Shown here: positions 1 through 7,658 of the stretch, piece by piece | How the letters are laid out: each line of letters starts with the position of its first letter | Position numbering within the stretch: the stretch's first letter is position 1 | NCBI GenBank assembly: GCA_964448755.1 | Contig: CAYUXF010000034.1 | Span: forward strand, 1 to 16,101 | Direction: 5' to 3' | Length of the DNA: 16,101 bases | DNA from: CAYUXF01 sp964448755 | Lineage (GTDB): Bacteria; Margulisbacteria; Termititenacia; Termititenacales; CAYUXF01 | Position numbers and translations under genes: made by a program | The notes under the pieces: generated by a model | Seen by the model: only the letters and a program-made list of their open reading frames with translations | Told to the model about the DNA's origin: nothing | Database searches by the model: none

Positions 1-1440
1 TCTTGCGTTAACTATGTCAAAAATGATTATTATATCTGATATGGCTGAGCTATTTATTTTGTCATATAGATGGTGGTAAACAGTACATTCTTTAATTATT
101 TCAAATGAGTCTTTTAAAAAATATTTCTGTAGTAATTCTAAAATTGTTTTTCCAAAATCAACATGTTTGTTGATATGTTCTTTTTCTTTTCTGTTTTGAA
201 ATAAATTATTAAATATATTTCCTTTCTTTCTAAGAAGAATTGCACTAATAAATAGTTTGCCAATATCATGAAGGATAAAGCCTATAGCGAGTATTTCCTT
301 TTCTCTTTTTGTTAAACTTTTTCCAAAAATTTCTATATCATGTTTTTCATCTTTAATGAATTTTAAAAAGAGTTGTAGATTGTTAGCCATTTCTATACTG
401 TGTTCTAATGCTGTATGTGGATCGTGTGCAGCGAGAGTCAAAACAAGGAGTTTAGCTATTTGCTGTTCATTTAGATTTTCTTTATCTGCAAAATGTTTTA
501 TTTTAGAAATTATACTGTTTTGATTTGTAATATCTTTTTCTGTATATATTTTTTGTAATTGACTAACAATTATACCTCCATCAGAATTTGGGATATCAAT
601 TTCTTGAAAAAGATCTACCAGAAGCTGTAATGGAATGTTCTTGGGTTTTTTTTCGGTCATGTTATATGTGAAATCATCTTGGAGTGTTTTATTATAAAAT
701 TTTTTGATGACAGCTTTGTTATCTTTTATAAAGTTTTGATAATTTTGCAGAGTTGATTGATCAATCAGTTTTAAAAAGTCAGAATTAGAATTTAAGTTTA
801 ATATTAAATTATAGAATTCATTTTCATTAGAGTAGCTGTTGGTAGTTATTTGATTATATTTATTTTCTTCAACAATATAATCTTTTAAAATTTCATTATT
901 GAAATCAGCTAAGTATTCAGGATCTGTTGTTTCTGTCATTTCAAATACTTTTAAAAAAGTATCAGTAATAAAATTACTTTTAGTATCTCGATATATTTCG
1001 CCCTCTTCTCCTTGAGGATTTAACGTTTCTCCATAGGGGTTTTGTAAAAGGTGATAATCCGATCTTTTGATAAATGTAAAATTTATAGAGCCTATTTTTA
1101 TTTGAACGGTGTCGTTGCTGTCAATTTGGACTGCGCCTGGTTTTAAATTATTATTTTCATCAAAGATCTTTTGTTTGTATTCTGGTTTTAGTTTTTTTAG
1201 TATAGAGAGGTCTCCGTTAAAGCGAAAAATGCCATAGTTCTTATCTATTTCTCCCAGCACAGGAACACTAAAGCTTATCTTTTTTATAATATTTTCAGAT
1301 ATTTTTTCTCCTATGAGTTCATGTTCTTTAAATTGAGTTATATCAAAAACATCTTCTACGGATTTTGTGCAGAGTCCGAGTGCATTGTTCTTAGTGCAGG
1401 ATATTTTTTTATCATTGTTTGATAAATTTTTTAGATGCAT
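1..1440 (-). CDS. HD-GYP-like (degenerate HD) domain protein, 3' end beyond window
   Basis: An open frame of 480 codons runs from ATG at 1440-1438 to the left edge without a stop, so the C-terminus is missing. A Shine-Dalgarno-like AGGGA lies 7 nt before the ATG. The first ~300 residues are Asn/Lys/Ile-rich and unrecognised. From about residue 340 the protein looks like an HD-GYP phosphohydrolase: EHS-x3-MA, the HD doublet in LHDIGK (H391, D392), KHVDFGKTIL, then a YHH followed by ISDIIIIFDIVNA, which resembles the end of the HD-GYP fold. The Gly-Tyr-Pro loop after the HH is absent and shortened. Family knowledge: HD-GYP proteins hydrolyse cyclic di-GMP; degenerate HDOD/HD proteins often only bind or signal. 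Which applies here is open. No signal peptide or membrane segment is visible in the part present. The gene is clearly richer in A+T than leuS and favours ATA, AGA and TTA codons, which suggests a different history. It diverges from leuS. Confidence 0.72.
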   Translation of the reverse strand, partial: MHLKNLSNNDKKISCTKNNALGLCTKSVEDVFDITQFKEHELIGEKISENIIKKISFSVPVLGEIDKNYGIFRFNGDLSILKKLKPEYKQKIFDENNNLKPGAVQIDSNDTVQIKIGSINFTFIKRSDYHLLQNPYGETLNPQGEEGEIYRDTKSNFITDTFLKVFEMTETTDPEYLADFNNEILKDYIVEENKYNQITTNSYSNENEFYNLILNLNSNSDFLKLIDQSTLQNYQNFIKDNKAVIKKFYNKTLQDDFTYNMTEKKPKNIPLQLLVDLFQEIDIPNSDGGIIVSQLQKIYTEKDITNQNSIISKIKHFADKENLNEQQIAKLLVLTLAAHDPHTALEHSIEMANNLQLFLKFIKDEKHDIEIFGKSLTKREKEILAIGFILHDIGKLFISAILLRKKGNIFNNLFQNRKEKEHINKHVDFGKTILELLQKYFLKDSFEIIKECTVYHHLYDKINSSAISDIIIIFDIVNAR

Positions 1441-1578
1441 TATTTTTCCCTAAAATTTTAATTCTTATAATAAATATTACCCAAAAACCAGTATAAATAT
1501 ACTTCTTTCCCCTTTTTTCCCCGCAACCCTTGTGTTAATATTCTAAAAATTAATATTAATAGATAAGCAGGGATAACA

Positions 1579-4179
1579 ATGACAGAAGATACAAATAAAT
1601 ATGATCATTTAACAATTGAGCCCAAGTGGCAGCAAAAATGGGATGAACAGAAACTCTATAAATGCACAGAAGATACTTCTTTTCCGGAAGATAAACGTTT
1701 CTATTGCTTAGATATGTTCCCTTACCCCTCCGGTGCCGGGCTGCACGTTGGTCACCCCGAAGGGTATACCGCTTCCGATATTTTATGCCGTTATAAGCGA
1801 ATGAATGGTTTTAATGTTTTGCACCCCATGGGCTGGGATGCTTTCGGTCTGCCGGCGGAAAATTACGCCATTAAAACTGGCACCCATCCGCGTGTTTCTA
1901 CCGAGGCCAATATCAATAATTTTAGAAAACAGATCAAAGCACTCGGTTTTTCTTATGACTGGGACCGGGAGATCAATACGACCGACCCCGACTATTTTAA
2001 GTGGACGCAATGGATCTTTATTCAGCTCTTTAAGAAAGGGCTGGCCTATGAGGCTAACATGCCAATCAATTGGTGTGAGAGCTGTAAAACTGGCCTGGCT
2101 AATGAAGAGGTCAAAGACGGTAAGTGCGACCGCTGCGGTGCTGTGGTTATTAAAAAAGATCTTCGCCAATGGATGTTAAAAATTACCGCCTATGCCGAGG
2201 AGCTGTTATCTGATCTTGACCTTGTCGATTGGCCGGAGCCGATCAAGCTGATGCAGCGCAACTGGATCGGCAAAAGTATTGGTGCCGAAGTTGATTTTAA
2301 ATTGGAAAAAGATGCAGAAAAAAAATTGACGGTTTTTACGACGCGGCCGGATACACTTTTTGGTGCGACATTTATGGTCTTGGCGCCGGAGCATCCTTAT
2401 GTTGAGGAAATTACGACCGAGGAAAATCTTGCTGCAGTGGAAGAGTATATTGAAAAGACCCGGCAAAAGAGCGATCTGGAGCGGGCCCATTTATTAAAAA
2501 CAAAAACCGGTGTCTTTACCGGCGCTTATGCTATTAACCCTGTTAACGGCGCCAAAGTGCCGATCTGGATAGCTGACTATGTTTTAATTTCTTACGGTAC
2601 CGGTGCTATTATGGCTGTGCCGGCGCACGATGAGCGCGATTTTGAATTTGCCAAACATTTTGATATTCCGATCATCCAGGTTGTCTCTAATAAAAACATA
2701 CCCCTTCAGTCCTCGCCGGAGGCGAGGCCAGCTTCCCCAGGGGGAAGCAACGGGGTCTCCCCCTTGGTGGGAGATGTCGCGGTAGCGACAGAGGGGGTAA
2801 GTTTTGATATGAAGGCGGCCTTTATTGGCGAAGGTTATGCGATCAATTCTGCCGAATATAACGGTATGCCAACCGCGGAATTTAAAGAAAAAATTACCGA
2901 TGATCTAGAGAAAAAAGGTCTTGGCAAAAAGGCGATCAATTACAAGCTGCGCGACTGGGTTTTTTCCCGTCAGCGTTATTGGGGCGAGCCGATCCCGCTG
3001 ATCCATTGTAAAAAATGCGGCACTGTTCCAGTGCCGGAAGAGCAGCTGCCGCTGACACTGCCTGCAGTTGATAAATATGAACCGACCGGTACAGGTGAAT
3101 CGCCGCTGGCTAACATTGAAGAGTGGGTCAATACCGCTTGTCCGGTTTGTGGTGCTTCAGCTAAACGGGAAACTAATACCATGCCGCAGTGGGCTGGTTC
3201 TAGCTGGTATTATCTGCGCTATATTGATCCTAAGAATGAAAAAGAATTAGCAGCTAAAGATAAACTGAAATACTGGCTGCCGGTCGATCACTATATCGGC
3301 GGCGCGGAACACGCGGTTTTGCATTTGCTATATGCCCGTTTCTGGCACAAGGTCCTATATAATCTCGGTATTGTTGCCGGTAAAGAACCGTTCCAGAAAT
3401 TGACCAATCAGGGTTTGATCCTCGCTGAAGACGGCCAGAAAATGTCTAAATCTCTGGGCAATGTTGTCAATCCAGATGAGGTCATAGCTGAATTTGGCGC
3501 TGACGCGATGCGGATGTATGAGATGTTCATGGGGCCGCTGGAAATGGCCAAGCCCTGGTCCACCAAAGGGACCTCCGGTGTCCGCCGTTTTTTAGATAAA
3601 GTCTGGCGGTTGTATACACAAAAAGAACTCACCCCCGACCCCTCTCTTGAGAAGAGAGGGGAGGGAGACAATCCTTCTGATCAAGTGACAAGTGATGAAA
3701 AATTATGGAAATGCTTTCATCAGACGATCAAAAAAGTAGGTGAAGATATCGAGGCACTGAGTTTTAATACGGCGATCTCGCAGATGATGATCTTTGTTAA
3801 TGAGGCGCATGCTTCGACAAGCTCAGCAGCCGCTAATCAATTTGATAAAAAGACTGCGGAAGATTTTTTGAAGTTGCTGGCCCCTTTTGCGCCGCATTTA
3901 ACAGAAGAGCTCTGGGAAAGAATGGGTAAAAATACTTCTGTGCACAAAGAGCCCTGGCCCGTTTATGACCAAAATTACTTAGTAGAAGATACGGTTGTTG
4001 TTGTTTTTTCCGTTAATGGCAAAAAACGGGGTGAGGCTTCGGCGGCCAAAAATATTTCTAAAGAAGAACTAGAAAAACTAGCTTTAAATAATGAAAATGT
4101 TAAAAAACATACTGAAGGTAAAGAAATTGTTAAGGTGATAGTTGTTCCCGCTAAAATGGTCAATGTGGTAGTTAAGTAA
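1579..4179 (+). CDS. leuS: Leucyl-tRNA synthetase (class I)
   Basis: Charges tRNA-Leu with leucine in the cytoplasm. Visible landmarks: the class I HIGH motif as HVGH (residues 56-59) in PYPSGAGLHVGHPEGY; a zinc-knuckle-like Cys set (NWCESC ... CDRCG) around 165-187; the CP1 editing domain with TTRPDTLFG and GTGAIMAVPAHDERD; a second Cys set (CKKCG ... CPVCG) before QWAGSSWYY; KMSKS at 621-625; and a C-terminal anticodon-binding and tail region. At 866 residues it is longer than most bacterial LeuRS (roughly 800-830). The excess is largely explained by two palindromic insertions translated in frame: residues ~375-407 inside CP1, and ~683-698 after the KVWRLY segment. The reading frame is intact throughout. 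The start is supported by family N-terminal similarity; the ribosome site (GCAGGGA) is weak. No T-box-sized leader is present upstream (only 138 bp to the divergent gene). Confidence 0.97.
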   Translation: MTEDTNKYDHLTIEPKWQQKWDEQKLYKCTEDTSFPEDKRFYCLDMFPYPSGAGLHVGHPEGYTASDILCRYKRMNGFNVLHPMGWDAFGLPAENYAIKTGTHPRVSTEANINNFRKQIKALGFSYDWDREINTTDPDYFKWTQWIFIQLFKKGLAYEANMPINWCESCKTGLANEEVKDGKCDRCGAVVIKKDLRQWMLKITAYAEELLSDLDLVDWPEPIKLMQRNWIGKSIGAEVDFKLEKDAEKKLTVFTTRPDTLFGATFMVLAPEHPYVEEITTEENLAAVEEYIEKTRQKSDLERAHLLKTKTGVFTGAYAINPVNGAKVPIWIADYVLISYGTGAIMAVPAHDERDFEFAKHFDIPIIQVVSNKNIPLQSSPEARPASPGGSNGVSPLVGDVAVATEGVSFDMKAAFIGEGYAINSAEYNGMPTAEFKEKITDDLEKKGLGKKAINYKLRDWVFSRQRYWGEPIPLIHCKKCGTVPVPEEQLPLTLPAVDKYEPTGTGESPLANIEEWVNTACPVCGASAKRETNTMPQWAGSSWYYLRYIDPKNEKELAAKDKLKYWLPVDHYIGGAEHAVLHLLYARFWHKVLYNLGIVAGKEPFQKLTNQGLILAEDGQKMSKSLGNVVNPDEVIAEFGADAMRMYEMFMGPLEMAKPWSTKGTSGVRRFLDKVWRLYTQKELTPDPSLEKRGEGDNPSDQVTSDEKLWKCFHQTIKKVGEDIEALSFNTAISQMMIFVNEAHASTSSAAANQFDKKTAEDFLKLLAPFAPHLTEELWERMGKNTSVHKEPWPVYDQNYLVEDTVVVVFSVNGKKRGEASAAKNISKEELEKLALNNENVKKHTEGKEIVKVIVVPAKMVNVVVK
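2700..2798. repeat. 99-bp palindrome-rich insertion in the leuS editing domain
   Basis: The element is bounded by imperfect 12-bp inverted termini, ACCCCTTCAGTC (2700-2711) and GACAGAGGGGGT (2787-2798), matching at 10 of 12 positions. Inside are four consecutive hairpins: CCTCGCC/GGCGAGG (2711-2727), GCTTCCCC/GGGGAAGC (2731-2748), TCTCCC/GGGAGA (2756-2774) and TGTCGC/GCGACA (2775-2790). Its length is exactly 33 codons, so leuS stays in frame. The translated stretch, rich in Pro, Gly and Ser, has no counterpart in ordinary LeuRS, where a short loop joins the HDERD strand to the next CP1 strand. Confidence 0.85.
3627..3672. repeat. GC-rich palindrome inserted in leuS near the anticodon-binding domain
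   Basis: The core is a perfect 10-bp stem CCCCTCTCTT / AAGAGAGGGG with a GAG loop (3639-3661), preceded by CTCACCCCCGA and followed by AGGGA. It is translated as LTPDPSLEKRGEG. This kind of peptide is familiar as the read-through product of dispersed 'ACCCC-n-CCCC' palindromes in several bacterial genomes (recognised from memory, not searched). It sits between the KVWRLY helix and the LWKCFHQTIKK helix, normally a variable surface linker. Confidence 0.8.
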
Positions 4180-4266
4180 AAGCTGGTTTTTATTATTTTT
4201 TGCCGTAGTTCTATTTGACTGCTGTCCAACTAAAAATAATCATTTTTAACCCCTCTGGCTTTTGCC

Positions 4267-4294
4267 GCTCTCCCCGCGCTTTCGCGGAGAGAGC
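4267..4294. repeat. GC-rich hairpin 1 inside the MITE-like element
   Basis: GCTCTCCCCGCG (4267-4278) pairs with CGCGGAGAGAGC (4283-4294) with one mismatch and a CTTT loop. It lacks a T tract and so is not a standard terminator. It is similar in style to the palindrome at 3639-3661 in leuS. Confidence 0.7.
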
Positions 4295-4328
4295 TCACGT
4301 TCAGAATAGAATATTGTTGTTTTATGTT

Positions 4329-4356
4329 CCCCTTCTCCGCATTTGCGGGGAAGGGG
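4329..4356. repeat. GC-rich hairpin 2 inside the MITE-like element
   Basis: CCCCTTCTCCGC (4329-4340) pairs with GCGGGGAAGGGG (4345-4356) across an ATTT loop; all pairs are Watson-Crick except one T-G. It is followed by CTAGGGGATGGGGTCA. Read on the other strand this gives TGACCCCATCCCCTAG before the stem, the same 'CACCCC-n-CCCC then palindrome' plan as the leuS insertion at 3627-3672. The two therefore probably belong to one repeat family. Confidence 0.7.
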
Positions 4357-4518
4357 CTAGGGGATGGGGTCATAATAAACTGCCAATTATTTTATTGGAC
4401 AGTAGTAGTTCTATTTGACTGTTTATTATATTTAATATAGAATTGCACACAATTTTTTGGTGTTTGAGGATGTCAAATCAAAAACAAGTTAAGATCTATA
4501 TTTAGTTGAAATTAAGGC

Positions 4519-4548
4519 AAAGCCCCGATCGGATGATTGGGGCTTTTT
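4519..4548 (+). terminator. Intrinsic terminator / possible attenuator ahead of guaB
   Basis: AAAGCCCCGATC (4519-4530) pairs with GATTGGGGCTTT (4535-4546), with one G-U and a GGAT loop, and runs into a T tract at 4544-4548. It ends 30 nt before the guaB ATG. As leuS ends ~340 bp upstream, it could terminate leuS-derived transcripts. If guaB is transcribed from a promoter near 4415-4441, the hairpin would lie in its leader and act as an attenuator. No purine riboswitch core is recognisable upstream. Confidence 0.7.
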
Positions 4549-4578
4549 GCATATAGGTTAAAGAAAGGGAGAGAAAAA

Positions 4579-6039
4579 ATGGAAAAATTTGCTAAAGAGG
4601 GTTTGACTTTTGATGATGTTCTCTTAATTCCGGCCGCTTCGGAGTTTTTACCAGATGAGGTTTCTCTACAGACTAAATTGACTAAAAAGATCACGCTCAA
4701 TATCCCAATAATGAGTGCCGGCATGGATACTGTTACAGAATCCAGAATGGCCATTGCTTTGGCGCGCGAGGGCGGTATTGGGATCATCCATAAAAATATG
4801 CCTATTGAAGAACAGGCCGGCGAGGTAGATAAAGTAAAACGCTCGGAAAATGGCGTTATTGTCGATCCCTTTTTTCTTCATCCGGAAGATACTATTCAAA
4901 AAGCGGTTGATCTAATGGAAAAATATCATATTTCCGGTGTGCCGATAACCGACAGCAATAAAGTACTGATCGGTATTGTCACTAATCGCGACGTTCGCTT
5001 TGAATCAGACTACAGTCAGCCGATCAATAAAATTATGACTAAAAATAATCTGGTCACGGCACCGGAGGGTACCAGTCTGGAAGCGGCCAGAGAAATTTTG
5101 AAGAAAAGTAAATATGAAAAACTGCCGATCATTGATAAAAAAGGTGTTTTAAAAGGCCTGGTTACCATTAAAGATATTAAAAAGACTATTCAGTATCCGC
5201 AGGCGGCCAAAGACAGCCGCGGCCGTTTACTGGCCGGTGCGGCGGTAGGTGTAACTGCTGATATGCTGGAGCGCGTGGAGGCTTTAGTTAAAGCCAATGT
5301 TGATGTTATTACGCTTGATACAGCTCATGGCCATTCTAAAAATGTCCTGGAAATGGTCAAGAAAATCAAAACTAAATATCCGGAACTGCAGTTGATAGCC
5401 GGCAATGTTGCTACGGCAGAAGGGACCAAAGCTTTAATTAAAGCTGGTGTCGATGCCGTAAAAGTTGGAATTGGGCCCGGCTCTATTTGTACCACCAGGG
5501 TTGTTGCCGGTGTGGGTGTGCCGCAAATTACCGCTATTTATGAGTGTGCGCAGGAAGCGGCTAAACACGGCATTCCTGTTATTGCCGACGGCGGAATAAA
5601 ATTTTCCGGTGATATTCCCAAAGCCTTGGCGGCCGGTGCCTCGGTCGTAATGCTGGGTTCACTGTTGGCCGGCTGCGAGGAATCGCCCGGCAATTTAGAA
5701 ATACTTCATGGCCGGCGCTATAAAACCTATCGCGGCATGGGTTCTCTGGCGGCAATGTCGGCCGGCAGTAAAGACCGCTATTTTCAAAATAATACCAGAA
5801 AATTTGTCCCCGAAGGTGTGGAGGGCCGTGTGCCCTATAAAGGGAGCGTCAATGATGTTATTTATCAGCTGATCGGTGGCTTGCGCTCCGGCATGGGCTA
5901 TTGCGGCACCAAAAATATTGAAGAGCTAAAAACGAACGGCCAGTTCGTGAAAATAACCAGTGCTGGTTTGGTGGAGTCTCATCCGCATGATATCCAGATA
6001 ACCAAAGAAGCGCCAAACTATACGACCGAAAGGAATTAA
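4579..6039 (+). CDS. guaB: Inosine-5'-monophosphate dehydrogenase
   Basis: Oxidises IMP to XMP with NAD+, the committed step of GMP synthesis. The 486-residue protein has the typical IMPDH length and order: the N-terminal LTFDDVLL strand, a Bateman pair of CBS domains (about residues 92-208) inserted in the TIM barrel, the catalytic loop GPGSICTTR with Cys304, the IMP-binding DGGIKFSGD, and the flap with YRGMGSLAAM and GRVPYKG. The start is set at 4579, not the in-frame ATG at 4537. That earlier ATG lies within the terminator hairpin, whereas 4579 is preceded by AGGGAGA six bases upstream and gives the conventional N-terminus. guaA follows after 2 bp, so the pair is an operon. Confidence 0.97.
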   Translation: MEKFAKEGLTFDDVLLIPAASEFLPDEVSLQTKLTKKITLNIPIMSAGMDTVTESRMAIALAREGGIGIIHKNMPIEEQAGEVDKVKRSENGVIVDPFFLHPEDTIQKAVDLMEKYHISGVPITDSNKVLIGIVTNRDVRFESDYSQPINKIMTKNNLVTAPEGTSLEAAREILKKSKYEKLPIIDKKGVLKGLVTIKDIKKTIQYPQAAKDSRGRLLAGAAVGVTADMLERVEALVKANVDVITLDTAHGHSKNVLEMVKKIKTKYPELQLIAGNVATAEGTKALIKAGVDAVKVGIGPGSICTTRVVAGVGVPQITAIYECAQEAAKHGIPVIADGGIKFSGDIPKALAAGASVVMLGSLLAGCEESPGNLEILHGRRYKTYRGMGSLAAMSAGSKDRYFQNNTRKFVPEGVEGRVPYKGSVNDVIYQLIGGLRSGMGYCGTKNIEELKTNGQFVKITSAGLVESHPHDIQITKEAPNYTTERN

Positions 6040-6041
6040 TA

Positions 6042-7586
6042 ATGATAGTTATTCTCGATTACGGTTCTCAATATTCGCAGTTGATCGCCAGACGCATCCG
6101 TGAAGATAATGTCTATTCGGAACTTGTCTCGCACGATATTTCTCTGGCTGAGCTCAAGAAGAAAAATGTTGAAGGAATCATTCTTTCGGGCGGCCCTTCT
6201 TCGGTTTATGATGCTGATGCCCCCCGTTTTGCTGAGGGGCTTTTAGATCTTGGTGTGCCGGTGCTGGGCATTTGTTACGGCATGCAGTTGATCGTTGATA
6301 CACTGGGCGGCAAGGTAGAGGAGCACCGTGAGAAAAGAGAATATGGCAAGGCCGATCTTTTTGTCGACCTGACATCAGATCTCTTTTTGGGTTTAGAGGA
6401 GCGTTTTGTGGCCTGGATGTCGCACGGCGACTCTTGTGTTAATTTGCCCGACGGGTTCAGGAAAATTGCCTCCACGGCGTCACTGGAAAATGCCGCTATT
6501 GAAGATAAACAGCGCCGGCTTTATGGTGTGCAGTTCCACCCGGAAGTGGTCCATACTCAAAAGGGTATGGATATTCTGAAAAATTTTGTTTTTAAGATCT
6601 GTCAGGCTAAACCGACCTGGACAATGGCTAATTATATAGAAACAGAGGTTAAAAAAATTCGTGAAAAAGTTAGCGACGGAAAAGTTCTTTTAGGACTTTC
6701 TGGCGGTGTCGATTCTACAACCGTGGCGGCTCTTTTGCATAAAGCTATCGGTGATCAATTGATCTGTATGTTCATTGATCAGGGTTTTATGCGCAAAGGT
6801 GAAGCGCAGCGGGTGGTAGATATGATCTCTAAGTACATGAATATTAAACTTGTCCATGTGCCGGCGGCTGACCGTTTTTTTGCTAAAATTAAAGGGGTCA
6901 CAGATCCCGAAGAGAAGCGCAAGATCATTGGCAATGAGTTTGTGCGAACTTTTGAAGAAGAGGCGCGCAAGATCGGCGATTTTCAATTTTTAGCACAGGG
7001 GACACTTTACCCCGATGTTATCGAGTCGGCGGTTAAAGGCGGCACTCAGGCGAAAACTGCTGTTAAGATAAAAACACATCACAATGTCGGCGGGCTACCT
7101 GACGATATTAAATTTCAATTGATCGAGCCGCTGCGCTGGCTGTTTAAAGATGAAGTTCGTAAATTAGGGCGAGAACTTGGTCTGCATGAAGATTTGATCA
7201 ATAGACATCCTTTTCCCGGTCCTGGATTGGCGATCCGTATTCTCGGCGAGATTACACCTGAGCGAGTGCGTGTTCTGCAGGAGGCAGATGCTATCGTGAT
7301 GAGTGAGCTCAAAGCGGCCGGTGAATATAATAATGTCTGGCAGGCGCTGACGGTGCTGTTGCCCAGTGTTAAAACAGTTGGTGTGATGGGTGATAAACGC
7401 ACCTATGCATACACTTGTGCTATTCGCTGTGTGAGCAGCGAAGATGCCATGACTGCGAAATTTTCCCGGCTACCTTACGATCTATTAGAGAGGTTCTCGA
7501 GCCGGATAATTAACGAGGTTCCGGAGATCAATAGGGTGTGTTACGATATTTCTTCAAAGCCGCCGGCGACGATCGAGTGGGAATGA
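6042..7586 (+). CDS. guaA: GMP synthase (glutamine-hydrolysing)
   Basis: Converts XMP to GMP with ATP and glutamine-derived ammonia. The N-terminal class I glutamine amidotransferase carries the triad Cys78 (GICYGMQ), His166 and Glu168 (FHPEV). The ATP-pyrophosphatase domain has the PP-loop LSGGVDS (219-225). The C-terminal dimerisation domain ends in the classic PPATIEWE. At 514 residues it is full length. A GGA-type ribosome site lies in AAAGGAATTAATAATG, at the end of guaB, consistent with co-transcription and coupled translation. Confidence 0.97.
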   Translation: MIVILDYGSQYSQLIARRIREDNVYSELVSHDISLAELKKKNVEGIILSGGPSSVYDADAPRFAEGLLDLGVPVLGICYGMQLIVDTLGGKVEEHREKREYGKADLFVDLTSDLFLGLEERFVAWMSHGDSCVNLPDGFRKIASTASLENAAIEDKQRRLYGVQFHPEVVHTQKGMDILKNFVFKICQAKPTWTMANYIETEVKKIREKVSDGKVLLGLSGGVDSTTVAALLHKAIGDQLICMFIDQGFMRKGEAQRVVDMISKYMNIKLVHVPAADRFFAKIKGVTDPEEKRKIIGNEFVRTFEEEARKIGDFQFLAQGTLYPDVIESAVKGGTQAKTAVKIKTHHNVGGLPDDIKFQLIEPLRWLFKDEVRKLGRELGLHEDLINRHPFPGPGLAIRILGEITPERVRVLQEADAIVMSELKAAGEYNNVWQALTVLLPSVKTVGVMGDKRTYAYTCAIRCVSSEDAMTAKFSRLPYDLLERFSSRIINEVPEINRVCYDISSKPPATIEWE

Positions 7587-7658
7587 TCTGAATTTCTTTC
7601 GATAAAAAGAAGGATCGCTAAAAGATAGTTGAAAAATCTCCAAAAGGATGGGGTAGGT

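Larger units (their letters stand above)
4205..4421. mobile_element. MITE-like element with TIRs and 17-bp flanking direct repeats
   Basis: A 17-bp sequence, GTAGTTCTATTTGACTG, occurs at 4205-4221 and again, identically, at 4405-4421. Immediately inside are inverted termini: CTGTCCAACTAAAAATAAT (4222-4240) and its complement at 4386-4402, which differ only by two single-base gaps. The interior holds two GC-rich hairpins and no credible gene. This is the architecture of a small non-autonomous transposable element (about 181 bp) with a flanking duplication. A 17-bp duplication is unusually long for a target-site duplication, so an older repeat or a recombination origin is possible. No transposase is encoded, and I cannot name the parent IS family. 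Confidence 0.6.

Noticed and set aside
1441..1578. T-box leader for leuS
   Set aside because: The spacer is too short and lacks the T-box sequence; it contains only AT-rich, promoter-like stretches and a pyrimidine-rich run.
4215..4418. 67-codon ORF in the leuS-guaB spacer
   Set aside because: It coincides with the inverted-repeat element, reads through its hairpins and has no ribosome site.
4422..4518. Purine or ppGpp/PRPP-type riboswitch ahead of guaB
   Set aside because: None of the conserved core sequences or paired elements I know could be found.
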